Assembly (NCBI RefSeq): GCF_900113575.1
Contig: NZ_FOPV01000005.1
Coordinates: 62,001 to 126,000, forward strand
Length of the DNA: 64,000 nucleotides
Source of the DNA: Nitrosospira sp. Nsp14
GTDB lineage: Bacteria; Pseudomonadota; Gammaproteobacteria; Burkholderiales; Nitrosomonadaceae
Direction of reading: 5' to 3'
The position numbers and the translations under genes were made by a program. Below are positions 8,954-17,996 of the stretch, one piece after another. Within the stretch, counting starts at the first letter, position 1. The number at the start of each line of letters is the position of its first letter. The notes under the pieces were generated by a model. It did no database searches. It was given only the letters and a program-made list of their open reading frames with translations, and was not told where the DNA came from.

Positions 8954-9876
8954 TGCGATGCCTTGAAACCCGGCTCGCCGGGTCCTGGTGACAAGGGTTC
9001 GGCCCCCAGCAGAAACGCTTGCGGATCGGCTTCAAGCATCGTCGCCACGCGATCGAAACGATGTACGGCGGCCTGCATCTGCAGCATGAGGGTGTTGGCT
9101 CTCGGCATGGTTGTTTGCAGCAGTTGCTGACCTACGGAAGCGCCAGTTTGCATCAGGTCGCCCGATTGCCTGGAAAGCACTGTCAGTTCTTGCCGCATTT
9201 GTTGGCTTAACTGCTTGAATTCATCGGTCAGTTCATTCACCTCGGACAGCGCGTGCCGTGCATCCGCCGTTAATGCCGGCACTTGGGCCAGCGCTTTGTC
9301 GGCGCTGTTCTGCAATGCGCTGAACCGGCTCGTGGCGGCTTCAATATTGCTCAGAATCTGTTTCATTTGCTGGATATTATTTTTGTCCAGGAGCTGATTC
9401 AGCCTGAGCATGAGTTCATGGGTTTCATTGACCGTATCCTCACCTGCAACCGACAACCGATCGATAAAGGAGGGCTTGATCGGAATGCGGGTGTCCGGAG
9501 AGCTGCCGCTCGGCAGCGGTTCAGGATTGTCGCCGCTATCTTTGAGGGCTATTTGCGTCAATCCGGTCACGCCCTGAAACTCCAATGTCGCATAAACGCC
9601 GTGGTTTAATTGCACCCTGTCATCCACTTCCATTGGTACGACGATCATGCTGGGATCATTTGTGTCGAAACGCACTGCGCTGACCTTGCCAACGTCGATA
9701 CCACGGTAATAAACGGTGGAACCGGTCCTGAGCCCGGTCACCGAGCCGCGGGTCGCGGCCACATAGGTTTGCGTTTGACGCTCGACATCACTGAGCCAGA
9801 TGACAATGACGACAATGCTGACGATTAGCGTTACCATGAACAATCCGGTCACTAAAGCATGGCTGTCTTTACCCAT
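8950..9876 (-). CDS. mlaD: MCE-family lipid-binding protein (MlaD-like)
   Basis: A 308-residue inner-membrane-anchored periplasmic protein. One transmembrane helix (about 9-29) is followed by an MCE domain with the typical Gly-Leu-x-x-Gly-Ser-x-Val-x-Tyr-Arg-Gly-Ile-x-Val-Gly-x-Val pattern (about 47-66). A long helical region up to about 280 could form the tunnel extension. The start at 9876 has GGAGG upstream and overlaps the end of mlaF by eight bases. A longer frame up to 9939 is not needed. It is longer than E. coli MlaD (183 residues), closer to MCE proteins with C-terminal helices. Confidence 0.9.
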   Translation of the reverse strand: MGKDSHALVTGLFMVTLIVSIVVIVIWLSDVERQTQTYVAATRGSVTGLRTGSTVYYRGIDVGKVSAVRFDTNDPSMIVVPMEVDDRVQLNHGVYATLEFQGVTGLTQIALKDSGDNPEPLPSGSSPDTRIPIKPSFIDRLSVAGEDTVNETHELMLRLNQLLDKNNIQQMKQILSNIEAATSRFSALQNSADKALAQVPALTADARHALSEVNELTDEFKQLSQQMRQELTVLSRQSGDLMQTGASVGQQLLQTTMPRANTLMLQMQAAVHRFDRVATMLEADPQAFLLGAEPLSPGPGEPGFKASQ

Positions 9877-10651
9877 GACCTGCCTCCAATGAACTGAATA
9901 TCCGTTGTGCGCGGTTGTTATGAAAGAATTCCTGAACAAAAGGATGATCGCAGGCGAGCACCTTATCCAGTGTGTCGAACGCGACCAGCCGATGGTCTGC
10001 CAGTACCCCTACTTTGAGGCATAAATCCCGCAAGATATCCAAGTCGTGCGTGATCATGACCACTGTGAAATCAAGCTCCTGATGCAGTTGCCGCAACAGG
10101 GTGACGAAAGCCTCGCTAGCCAGGGGATCGAGTCCTGAAGTCGGCTCGTCCAATAATAATAATTCCGGCTCCAGAATCAGGGCCCGGGCCAAGGCTGCAC
10201 GTTTGACCATACCGCCGGACAATTCGGACGGTTTGAGCGTGGCGTCACGGGCGTTCAGTCCTACCATCGCCAGCTTCATGTACACCATTTGCGAGATCAG
10301 TTCCTCGTCGTCGATATCCACTTCCCGCAGCGGAAATGCGATATTGTCAAAAATGTTCAATGCGCTGAACAATGCCCCGTTCTGAAATAATACGCCGGTA
10401 TGATTGCGTCGCTCCCTGCATTCGGTAGCGCAGGCTTCCTGGATCGGCTCACCCAATACTTTTAGGCTGCCCCGGCTGGGTGTTTCCAGACCAATTATCT
10501 CGCGCAGCAAAGTGGTTTTACCGCTGCCGGATGCACCCACCAGTCCGAGTATTTCGCCGTTTTCAAGACGAAAACTTATATCCTGATGAATCAATTGTTC
10601 GCCGAAATAAGTCCAAATATGCTCAAGCTCCACGGCGTAAGATTTTTTCAC
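9869..10651 (-). CDS. mlaF: MCE/Mla ABC transporter ATPase (MlaF-like)
   Basis: A 260-residue cytoplasmic ATPase that would power lipid movement by the MCE system. Walker A is Gly-Ala-Ser-Gly-Ser-Gly-Lys-Thr-Thr, the signature is Leu-Ser-Gly-Gly-Met, Walker B is Leu-Leu-Leu-Leu-Asp-Glu-Pro, and the switch His follows in Ile-Thr-His-Asp. The Gly-Gly-Met form of the signature is typical of MlaF. The start is a GTG whose GTGA overlaps the stop of the permease gene, a sign of translational coupling. Confidence 0.93.
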   Translation of the reverse strand: MKKSYAVELEHIWTYFGEQLIHQDISFRLENGEILGLVGASGSGKTTLLREIIGLETPSRGSLKVLGEPIQEACATECRERRNHTGVLFQNGALFSALNIFDNIAFPLREVDIDDEELISQMVYMKLAMVGLNARDATLKPSELSGGMVKRAALARALILEPELLLLDEPTSGLDPLASEAFVTLLRQLHQELDFTVVMITHDLDILRDLCLKVGVLADHRLVAFDTLDKVLACDHPFVQEFFHNNRAQRIFSSLEAGHG

Positions 10652-11784
10652 GGAATCCCCACATTTTTGAACAGAATGGAAAATATGGCATCCATCAAAA
10701 TCACCACAGTGATTGTCGTTACTACGGAATGTGTGGTTCCATCTCCCAGACTCTCGGTGTTGGGCTTGATCAGAAAGCCGTAATGACAGGCGATCATGGC
10801 GATCATCATGCCAAACGTAACCCCCTTGGCTAGACCGATATAAAAATTAACGATGGGCACCGCCTTGGGCAGACGATCGAGAAATTGCTGGTAACCGATA
10901 TCCAGTGTCAGTTGCGCCGAGATCATGCCGCCGATCAAGGCCATCACATCGGTCCAGACGATCAGCAACGGCAAGGCTATGGCCAACGCGATCACTTTCG
11001 GCACAACCAGCCGCAATGAATGAGAAATACCCAACGCCGCCAAAGCGTCGAGCTCCTGAGTAACGCGCATGATACCGATTTCGGCGGTCATGGCAGAACC
11101 GGAGCGGCCAGCGACCAAAATAGCCGTAAGCATCGGCCCCAGTTCCCGTATGATGCTCAGCCCGAGCAGGTCGATAATGTAAATTTCCGCGCCGAACCGT
11201 TGCAGTTGCAATGAAGACAGATAACTCATCGAGATGCCGACCAAGAGGCCGACCAGGGCAGTGACGCCCAGGGCGCTGACACCGGCCTTATAAATCGTTA
11301 ACGAGATTTCCCTATAGGGTATGGCGCGGGGATTCCGAAACAAATAAACAAAATCAGGAGTCAACCCGCCGAGCAAGGTCAGCCAGGCACGCATGTGTTG
11401 ATAAAATCCCTGAAGCGGCACCTGCCCATAGCGCAACACCGTGGCAAAATCCGGTAGCATGGGGTGGGGCGTCGGAATTTTACGGTCGTGGCAATATTTG
11501 AATAAGCGCCGCTGTTCCGGGCGCATGATCAGATTCGCGGGCAGTTTTTCGCCCCAGGCCTGCCAGAGCAGAAAAGCCGCAGCACTGTCCAGCCGTTCGA
11601 TTCGGCTGATATCCCATTGTTTATCCATGTCAACGGCGAGTTCTTTAATGGACTGGCGAAGTGCCCGGTCTGTCGCTAGTGTGCGCAGAGTCCATAGCCC
11701 AACCAGCACAATCAGCTTGCCACCGAATCCCTCCGGGAATGTCACCATAGGCTTTTCAGTGTCGATTATCGCCTTATCAATCAT
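10648..11784 (-). CDS. mlaE: MCE/Mla permease with N-terminal STAS-like domain (MlaE-like)
   Basis: A 378-residue inner-membrane permease. Residues 1 to about 115 form a soluble STAS-like domain (an Ile-x-Arg-Leu-Asp-Ser-Ala-Ala-Ala pattern). About five hydrophobic segments of the MlaE/YrbE fold follow, with the conserved Arg-Glu-Leu-Gly-Pro and Gly-Arg-Ser-Gly-Ser-Ala stretches. In E. coli the STAS role is played by a separate protein, MlaB. Here it is fused, as in many betaproteobacterial copies. It is the first gene of the operon; upstream lie two small inverted repeats. Confidence 0.9.
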   Translation of the reverse strand: MIDKAIIDTEKPMVTFPEGFGGKLIVLVGLWTLRTLATDRALRQSIKELAVDMDKQWDISRIERLDSAAAFLLWQAWGEKLPANLIMRPEQRRLFKYCHDRKIPTPHPMLPDFATVLRYGQVPLQGFYQHMRAWLTLLGGLTPDFVYLFRNPRAIPYREISLTIYKAGVSALGVTALVGLLVGISMSYLSSLQLQRFGAEIYIIDLLGLSIIRELGPMLTAILVAGRSGSAMTAEIGIMRVTQELDALAALGISHSLRLVVPKVIALAIALPLLIVWTDVMALIGGMISAQLTLDIGYQQFLDRLPKAVPIVNFYIGLAKGVTFGMMIAMIACHYGFLIKPNTESLGDGTTHSVVTTITVVILMDAIFSILFKNVGIP

Positions 11785-11803
11785 AAAGAATGCTCTCCCT
11801 TAG

Positions 11804-11877
11804 TTACGGCAAAGTTGGTTAGTCTGGATGCCGTAAAATGTCCCGGGTCTCTCTTTCGAGGAGGTCGAAGTTTCGAC
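11804..11877. promoter_or_regulatory. Candidate operator elements upstream of the mla operon
   Basis: Two inverted repeats lie 20-95 bases upstream of mlaE. One is TTACGGCA (11804-11811) with its exact complement at 11829-11836. The other is the 14-bp palindrome GTCGAAGTTTCGAC with a 2-base centre (11864-11877). No factor can be named. Confidence 0.35.
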
Positions 11878-12042
11878 TGATTATCTTTGGATGGATGATC
11901 CCACCGTTACTTCATACAGAATTTAACGATCTGAATTTCAGCCCTTTTTCTATTTGTAGAGTAGAAACTGAAAATTACAAAGTTACAAAGGCGTGACAAA
12001 ATGGAACAATAAGTTAACGATCTTATGTTATTGATAAAATAA

Positions 12043-12201
12043 GCAAAAACTCGTACCGAAGCCCGCTTGGCAGTGTTTACCTGGGTCGAGGGCTGGCACA
12101 ACCCCAGGCGACGTCATAGCGCGCTGGGATACCTATCACCTGTTAACTTCGAAAGGAGATCGCCGACCTCTATTCCTGAATCTGATGTCCAGTGTCAATA
12201 A
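12043..12201 (+). pseudogene. C-terminal remnant of an IS3-family transposase
   Basis: After a stop at 12040, the frame reads Thr-Glu-Ala-Arg, then Trp-Val-Glu-Gly-Trp-His-Asn-Pro-Arg-Arg-Arg-His-Ser-Ala-Leu-Gly-Tyr. This is the characteristic C-terminal end of IS3-type OrfB integrases, followed by a stop at 12199. The DDE catalytic core is absent. Upstream sequence is AT-rich and unrelated. Confidence 0.85.
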
Positions 12202-12683
12202 GCCCCAGCAAACCACAAAAAACGCCTGGGAATCAGGTCCATAACCGTCAACGAAAATGGGTCAACTCCAATACGGAATTTCAGAACCGGGTACAAAACC
12301 GGGTATATGGCGGGTGAGGTAAATGTCAGCCCCATCTATGCTCCCGGACAAACTCACTTCAGACCGTGCAATGAACGTCATCCGGCGTGTGCCCCTTGAG
12401 TTTGCACACCGCTACCACCGGCTTGCCGTTGAAGAATTGAAGTAAATTCCAGCCAGGGGCCGGGACTTTCCTGCCCCTGAACTACGCTTTTTCGCGTCCG
12501 CGAAAATATTCAGTAATCACGCGCTTTCGCTTCCTTCGCTCTCAATGCCCACCCCTTCCTGCCTACATGCGCTTCGTAGGTAGGCTTCGCCACGCACTAA
12601 ACCTTATGCAAGCCCCCACCGGCATCCCGACCGCCATGTGTGAGGCGCGTTTTTTCACACCTGATGTGTGACGACCGAGCTCC
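12202..12683. other. Gene-free stretch after the IS3 remnant
   Basis: No gene is supported. A local inverted repeat near 12560-12590 (CCTAC and GTAGG around ATGCGCTTC) and a TCACAC/GTGTGA hairpin near 12656-12672 are present. Neither has a T-run on the strand that would terminate the trehalose operon. The region may hold the decayed flank of the insertion. Confidence 0.4.
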
Positions 12684-15600
12684 TCATCCCTCCGCCTCAT
12701 GCGGTCGCAGAAGCGCATAGGGGAATGTCCGGAAAAGCCCGGCCAGTTCGATTCCCCGTTTCTCCCCTTCCAGGGTCCGGATGGACACGATCTCGTCGGT
12801 CAATACATTGATCCACTGCGCGTGCATCGGGCCAAGATAGTCAACGTCCGGCGGCAACTCAAGCCAGCTGTCGCCCCACACACCCTCACCGACTGGAATG
12901 CCGCCGTTTTCTCCTTCCTCCCTCAGGAGCCCGTCGATCAGCCGCGGCACGGCGACCAGCAGGGTGTCGTTTCCGCCATGCCGCGCGAAGGCACAAACGT
13001 GCTCTGTCCGCTGCCCTCCGGTTTTCAAGGGGAGATAGTTTCCGTCACGGAAAAGCTTCTCGTTCTCGCGCCGGAACGAAAGCGTTTTCCAGGTCACGTA
13101 GAGTTTGATGCGGCCGTCCGGAAGGTTCTCCAGCAGCCGCCGGGCGCAGGCAGCGGCGCCCTCGCTGTCATGCAGGGACCTGACCGCGCGCAGGGCCGCG
13201 CGCCGCGCAACGTAATCCACCCGACGCCGGTTGTCGGGGTCCACCAGGCTGAAGTCCCACATTTCGTTGCCCTGGTAGATGTCCGGCACCCCGGGCGAGG
13301 TGAGCTTGAGCAGCACTTGCGACAGGCTGTTATAGGCCCCCCGCCGCGCGATCTTCTGCTGGAATGGTACAAAGTCAGGCAGGAACAGGTTGGTCGGCTG
13401 GGAGGAGAGCAGCGCGCGCACGAAATCCTGGGTGGCAGCCTCATACTCGCTGGCCGGGTTGATCCAGGAGCTGTGCACTTTTGCCTCGCGCCCGGCCTTG
13501 AGCATGTAGGCGGCGACGCGCTCGCGCAATTGCGCCAATGCCGCTTCATCGGGCTGCTCAAACGGCCATATGCCAAGCAGAGTCTGATATAGCAGGTACT
13601 CGTCATTGCGGCTGGGCGCGGCGATCTCGTCCAGCTTGCGACGATTGCGCCGGTTCAGCTTGCGCCAGCGGGCAAGGACGAGGTTCCATTGATCGGGTAT
13701 TTCGGACAGCACGCTAATGCGCGCGCGCACGTCTTCCGAGCGCTTGTTGTCGTGGCTGGAGGTGGACAGCAGGGCATGGGGCCAGCGCGCGGCGCGCGCC
13801 TGGTTGCCCTTGTGGAATGCCGGGACCGAGACGCCGAACCGGTGCGGCTCGCTGCCGACTTCGTTCAGCGACACCAGCCGGTTGTATTGATAGAAGGTGG
13901 TGTCCTCCATCGCCTTGGCCATGACTGGGCTGGTGTACTGCTGGAATTTCATGGCGAAGGCGCATACCGCGTTTTCGTAAGCCTCGCCCTTGCCCCTGGC
14001 CTCCCGCGCCAGCAGCACATCCTGAATGAAATCGAAAATACTGGGATCGGGGTCCCTGCTGCGCTTCTTCGCCGCACCGACGGCCCAGTTCACATAGCGG
14101 ACATCTTCCGCGGCGCTCTCGCAGCCGGCGACGTAGGTGCGGTAGACGGGAAAGTTGGCCACGACCTGAGCCAAAGCGCTGCGCTGGCTATTGAACGTAA
14201 AGTCGCAGGTGTGCAGACCGCCCCTGGCGATGCGCGCAAGTTGCGTGGCCAGCACGTGCAGTTCGCCTGCCAGTGCGCGCTTCATGATCAGATGCTTGTT
14301 CGTGCGCCCCATGGCGTCAAAGTCGAGCCGTGCCCTGATGAAACCGTGATAAATGCGGGTGAAGCGGTTGGTGGCGCTGGCGTCGACGAACAGGCCGGTG
14401 CACATGGCGGCAAAGTCGTAGCCTGTGCTGCCATGCACCGGCCAGGAGGGAGGGAGATACTCATGCGAAGCGAGAATCTTTTCCACCACGATGTACAGCG
14501 GCAGGACGCTGCCCCCAGTATCCCCGTCATCTCCGACATTCGGCGCTTCGCGTGAAGACAGCGCAGCCGCCATGGCCTGCAGGCGACCGAAATATTCCCT
14601 GGGTGCATACAAGCCGTCGGGATGGTCAATGCGCAACCCGTCGACGAGGCCGGCCGCAAGAAACTCACGCAGCAGCCGATGAGTATTCTCGAACACCTCG
14701 GGGTTATCCATGCGCAGCGCCGCCAGCTCATTTACGTCGAAGAAGCGGCGGTAGTTGATTTCGTCCGCAGCTGCGCGCCAGTACGCCAGCCGGTAGGCCT
14801 GCGCTTCGAGCAAGTCGTGCAGGAGACTGGGGCTCCTGGCCCCTTCGGGCGTCTCGCCGTTGAAAGTAGCGGTATTCTCGCGCACGAACTGGGCAATATC
14901 CGCGCTGCGGACGAACAGCGCAGCCAGATGGCGCTTGTGTATTTCCTTGTCGCGTGCTCGCTCCGCAACCCCCTCGGGGTTGATATTGTCGCGCGCCGGC
15001 AGGTGACTGAAGGCGGTCATCAGGGATTGCAGCTCGAGAAAATCAGGATGCTGCTCATCCAGCCGCGTCTTCAGGCGTTCCAGGCCAAACCCCAGCACGC
15101 GCGGGTATTCGCGCGGGTCCACCGGGAAGCGGTGCTCATAATAGAACACGCTGAATGACCCTTCCTTCTCGTCATATGCGAACTTGAACTGCCCCTTCTC
15201 CAGTACGTCCCCATAATGGTCGCCGAGCACCGGCAGCAGCACGCGCCCAGGCACGTGCTCGCCCATGACATACCAGTCGATATCGAAGTAGCCAGCAAAC
15301 CGGGATACCGGCCCGTTTTCGAGCACGTCCAGCCACCAGTCATTATCCGCGCCACCGACGAACATGTGGTTCGGCACCACATCCAGGATCTGGCCCATCC
15401 CGCGCCGTTTCAAGGAGCGTGCGAACGCCGCAAACCCTTCGCGCGTCGCGATCTCCGGGTTAAGGCGGTTGTGGTCGGTGATATCGTAGCCATGACGGCT
15501 GCCGGGGCGCGCCTTGAGAATGGGGGAGAGATAGCAGTGGCTGATGCCAAGGTCGTCCAGGTAGGGAATCAGCTGCGCCGCGTGCCTCAGGGTAAAGTCG

Positions 15601-17915
15601 CGATTCAGTTGCAGCCGGTAGGTAGCGCGGGGAATCGACAGCCTGACCCCGGGCTGGCCCAGACCCCTCCCGCCGCCCAGCGGGCGCATGGGAGGACGTT
15701 CACGCCGGAACGCCTGGAGAATGCCTTGCAAATAGGGACTCTGACGCCACTCCTCAAGATTGAGTGGGAGCTTGAGCCGCCAGCAGGGGTAGGCAGCAAG
15801 GTCGGCCGCGCCGGGGAGATTCGGCTGCTCGCGCACGCCAAAACCGTCTTCCATCTGCATCAGCAGCAGCTTCGACGGTGCCTGCGCGAGATAGGTGTAC
15901 ACGGCTGCCGCGAGCTCCGCCGTCATTTCCGGGAAACTGACCTGATGCAGGCCGGTGCCTTCGGACGGTACGGGCAGCACGCCCTGGCTTTGCAGTGCCA
16001 CCAGCAGCTGCGCACGGTCCGCAGCCCGCTCCACGATCTGGCGATTGCGGGCCTCTTCGTCCGGGAACAGGTGCTGGCGGTCCCGAAGATCGATGTCGAT
16101 TCCTTGCCAGTAGCCGGCAAGAGTGGGGAGGTCATGGGTGGTCACCGCCGCCACGGCATTGACCGGATATTCCTGCGGAGGCTTCAGCCTGCCGTCATCG
16201 CGCCGCTCGAAATACAGCAGGCGTGTCGACATGACATTCATGGGATGAAGCGCCGCACGCACCTCGTCCGGTACCGTTCCGAGGTCTTCGCCTACCACCA
16301 GGCAGCGGTTGCGCTGACTCTCCAGCGCCAGTATGCCAAGCATATCCTCGAACGGATACCGCACGTACGCGCCTTCGCTCGCGGGCAATCCCTTCGCTAC
16401 CCAGAACAGGCGGAACAGACCCATGATGTGGTCCTTGCGCAGGGCTCCGGCGTACCGCATATTGGCGCGCAGCATTTCGATGTAGGGTGCGTAGGCGTGG
16501 GCAGTCAGCTGATGGGGAATCCAGGGCGGCAATCCCCAATTCTGGCCGAGACGGTTGAAGTCATCGGGAGGTGCCCCTACGCTCGCATCAAGCGCGTACA
16601 GACGCCTGTCGGTCCAGGTGGCGCCTCCCCCTTCCGCCACGCCGATCGCCAGATCCACCATCACGCCCACGCCTAGTCCCGCGTCCTGCGAATGCGCGGC
16701 GACCGCTTCCAGCTGTGCGTGCGCCTGCCACTGCAGGTATTCGAAGTATTCCACACGGTCGAGATGATCGTGGCAGAACTGCGCCACCTCCGGCGCATCC
16801 GGGTCGCGCCAGGCTTCCGGCCATGCGGGCCAGCCCCATATGGTGTCATCCAGGGCACGAAAGTGCGCCTGCAGCGCTTCGAACAAAGCCTGTTTGCGCA
16901 GACTGTCGCCATGCTCGGACTGAAACGCGCGAAAAGCCTCCCCCCGCTCGGTGTTCCGGTCCAGGTGAAGGCTGCGGAAATGCCGGTAGAGGCAATCGAA
17001 GACCCTGGTTTTCATCTCGGCGACGCCGCGGTAATCCACCTGATCGGTGGCGCGCAGCGCGCGCAACTGCGCCTGGGTTTGCGGCGCCAGCACCAGCGCG
17101 CGCGCTTCTTCGCACTCGTCAAAATCGGCCATCGCCTCAACGTCCAGATAGAGCGAATTGAACCAGGATCGGCTGGACGGGCTGTAGGGACTGGCGTGTT
17201 CCGGGGCATCGGGAAACAGGGCATGGAGCGGGTTGAGCAACACCGTGCTGCCGCCTGTTTCCGCGCAGAAACCCACCAGGCGCCACAAATCGCGGAAATC
17301 GCCCATGCCGTAGTTGCGTTCCGAGCGCATCCCGTAGAGCTGAAGCGCAAAACCCCAGGCGCGGCCTTCGCCCTGGATGGCGGGCGGCTGGTAGCAGGTG
17401 GCAGGAGCGATGATGAGCTGCATCTCGCCCACGGCACCGGCGCCGTCCATGCGTTCGATGGCCAGCCTGTGATAGCCCGGCTCCAGCGTGAGAGGCAGCG
17501 GCAAGGCCCGGCGCACAAACGCCTGTCCGTCCAGATTGCCGCGCTCGAGCTCTTCCATCTTCTCCGGAATGAATTCGCCCCGGTCCTCGCCGCCGGACTC
17601 CCTGCGCAGATGCCAGCGATAGGACTTCCGGTCCTCGCTCACGGGGAGCGCGACCGCGATATGGCAGGGGCGGGGTTGCGCCGCCGGCACGGTTTCGCGC
17701 AGCACCTGCACCGGCGGCAGAGGCTGTTTCCATCTGCGCCGCTCGAAAACGAGCAGGGATGCAGCGATCTCTTCTTCGCTCTCCGCCGCCACGTCCATGG
17801 CTTTGAGGAGCGCGCGCCTGGCGGGATCCGAGGTCCGGTGCGTATTCCCCCAGATGTCGTTGTAACCCGGCAGTATGCCGTAGAGTTCGCTTAGCCGATC
17901 AAGCGGATTGCTCAT
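12684..17915 (-). CDS. malQ-treY: 4-alpha-glucanotransferase / maltooligosyl-trehalose synthase fusion
   Basis: One 1743-residue frame joins two enzymes. Residues 1 to about 740 are a GH77 amylomaltase (MalQ), with nucleophile Asp495 in Arg-Lys-Asp-His, acid/base Glu in Val-Gly-Glu-Asp-Leu-Gly, and Thr-His-Asp. A short Gly/Arg/Pro linker near 740-755 leads to a GH13_26 TreY domain (about 755-1743) that begins with Tyr-Arg-Leu-Gln. It shows DVVPNH, nucleophile Asp1097 in GLRIDHPDGL, acid/base Glu in Val-Val-Glu-Lys, and Ser-His-Asp-Asn-Lys-Arg. MalQ would lengthen short dextrins; TreY turns the reducing end into a trehalose unit that TreZ then cuts off. It is the last gene of the operon, 81 bp after treZ. 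Confidence 0.93.
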   Translation of the reverse strand: MSNPLDRLSELYGILPGYNDIWGNTHRTSDPARRALLKAMDVAAESEEEIAASLLVFERRRWKQPLPPVQVLRETVPAAQPRPCHIAVALPVSEDRKSYRWHLRRESGGEDRGEFIPEKMEELERGNLDGQAFVRRALPLPLTLEPGYHRLAIERMDGAGAVGEMQLIIAPATCYQPPAIQGEGRAWGFALQLYGMRSERNYGMGDFRDLWRLVGFCAETGGSTVLLNPLHALFPDAPEHASPYSPSSRSWFNSLYLDVEAMADFDECEEARALVLAPQTQAQLRALRATDQVDYRGVAEMKTRVFDCLYRHFRSLHLDRNTERGEAFRAFQSEHGDSLRKQALFEALQAHFRALDDTIWGWPAWPEAWRDPDAPEVAQFCHDHLDRVEYFEYLQWQAHAQLEAVAAHSQDAGLGVGVMVDLAIGVAEGGGATWTDRRLYALDASVGAPPDDFNRLGQNWGLPPWIPHQLTAHAYAPYIEMLRANMRYAGALRKDHIMGLFRLFWVAKGLPASEGAYVRYPFEDMLGILALESQRNRCLVVGEDLGTVPDEVRAALHPMNVMSTRLLYFERRDDGRLKPPQEYPVNAVAAVTTHDLPTLAGYWQGIDIDLRDRQHLFPDEEARNRQIVERAADRAQLLVALQSQGVLPVPSEGTGLHQVSFPEMTAELAAAVYTYLAQAPSKLLLMQMEDGFGVREQPNLPGAADLAAYPCWRLKLPLNLEEWRQSPYLQGILQAFRRERPPMRPLGGGRGLGQPGVRLSIPRATYRLQLNRDFTLRHAAQLIPYLDDLGISHCYLSPILKARPGSRHGYDITDHNRLNPEIATREGFAAFARSLKRRGMGQILDVVPNHMFVGGADNDWWLDVLENGPVSRFAGYFDIDWYVMGEHVPGRVLLPVLGDHYGDVLEKGQFKFAYDEKEGSFSVFYYEHRFPVDPREYPRVLGFGLERLKTRLDEQHPDFLELQSLMTAFSHLPARDNINPEGVAERARDKEIHKRHLAALFVRSADIAQFVRENTATFNGETPEGARSPSLLHDLLEAQAYRLAYWRAAADEINYRRFFDVNELAALRMDNPEVFENTHRLLREFLAAGLVDGLRIDHPDGLYAPREYFGRLQAMAAALSSREAPNVGDDGDTGGSVLPLYIVVEKILASHEYLPPSWPVHGSTGYDFAAMCTGLFVDASATNRFTRIYHGFIRARLDFDAMGRTNKHLIMKRALAGELHVLATQLARIARGGLHTCDFTFNSQRSALAQVVANFPVYRTYVAGCESAAEDVRYVNWAVGAAKKRSRDPDPSIFDFIQDVLLAREARGKGEAYENAVCAFAMKFQQYTSPVMAKAMEDTTFYQYNRLVSLNEVGSEPHRFGVSVPAFHKGNQARAARWPHALLSTSSHDNKRSEDVRARISVLSEIPDQWNLVLARWRKLNRRNRRKLDEIAAPSRNDEYLLYQTLLGIWPFEQPDEAALAQLRERVAAYMLKAGREAKVHSSWINPASEYEAATQDFVRALLSSQPTNLFLPDFVPFQQKIARRGAYNSLSQVLLKLTSPGVPDIYQGNEMWDFSLVDPDNRRRVDYVARRAALRAVRSLHDSEGAAACARRLLENLPDGRIKLYVTWKTLSFRRENEKLFRDGNYLPLKTGGQRTEHVCAFARHGGNDTLLVAVPRLIDGLLREEGENGGIPVGEGVWGDSWLELPPDVDYLGPMHAQWINVLTDEIVSIRTLEGEKRGIELAGLFRTFPYALLRPHEAEG

Positions 17916-17996
17916 GCTGTTCCCATGGATGTGGCCTGACTGAGAGTTTTTGGATGAAGGCTCGATTTGTGGAGGGCATTGATGGACATGGGGTGT

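Noticed and set aside
15216-16676. Long plus-strand open frame inside malQ-treY
   Set aside because: It is antisense to a gene with all catalytic motifs and arises from high GC third positions; the product has no motif.
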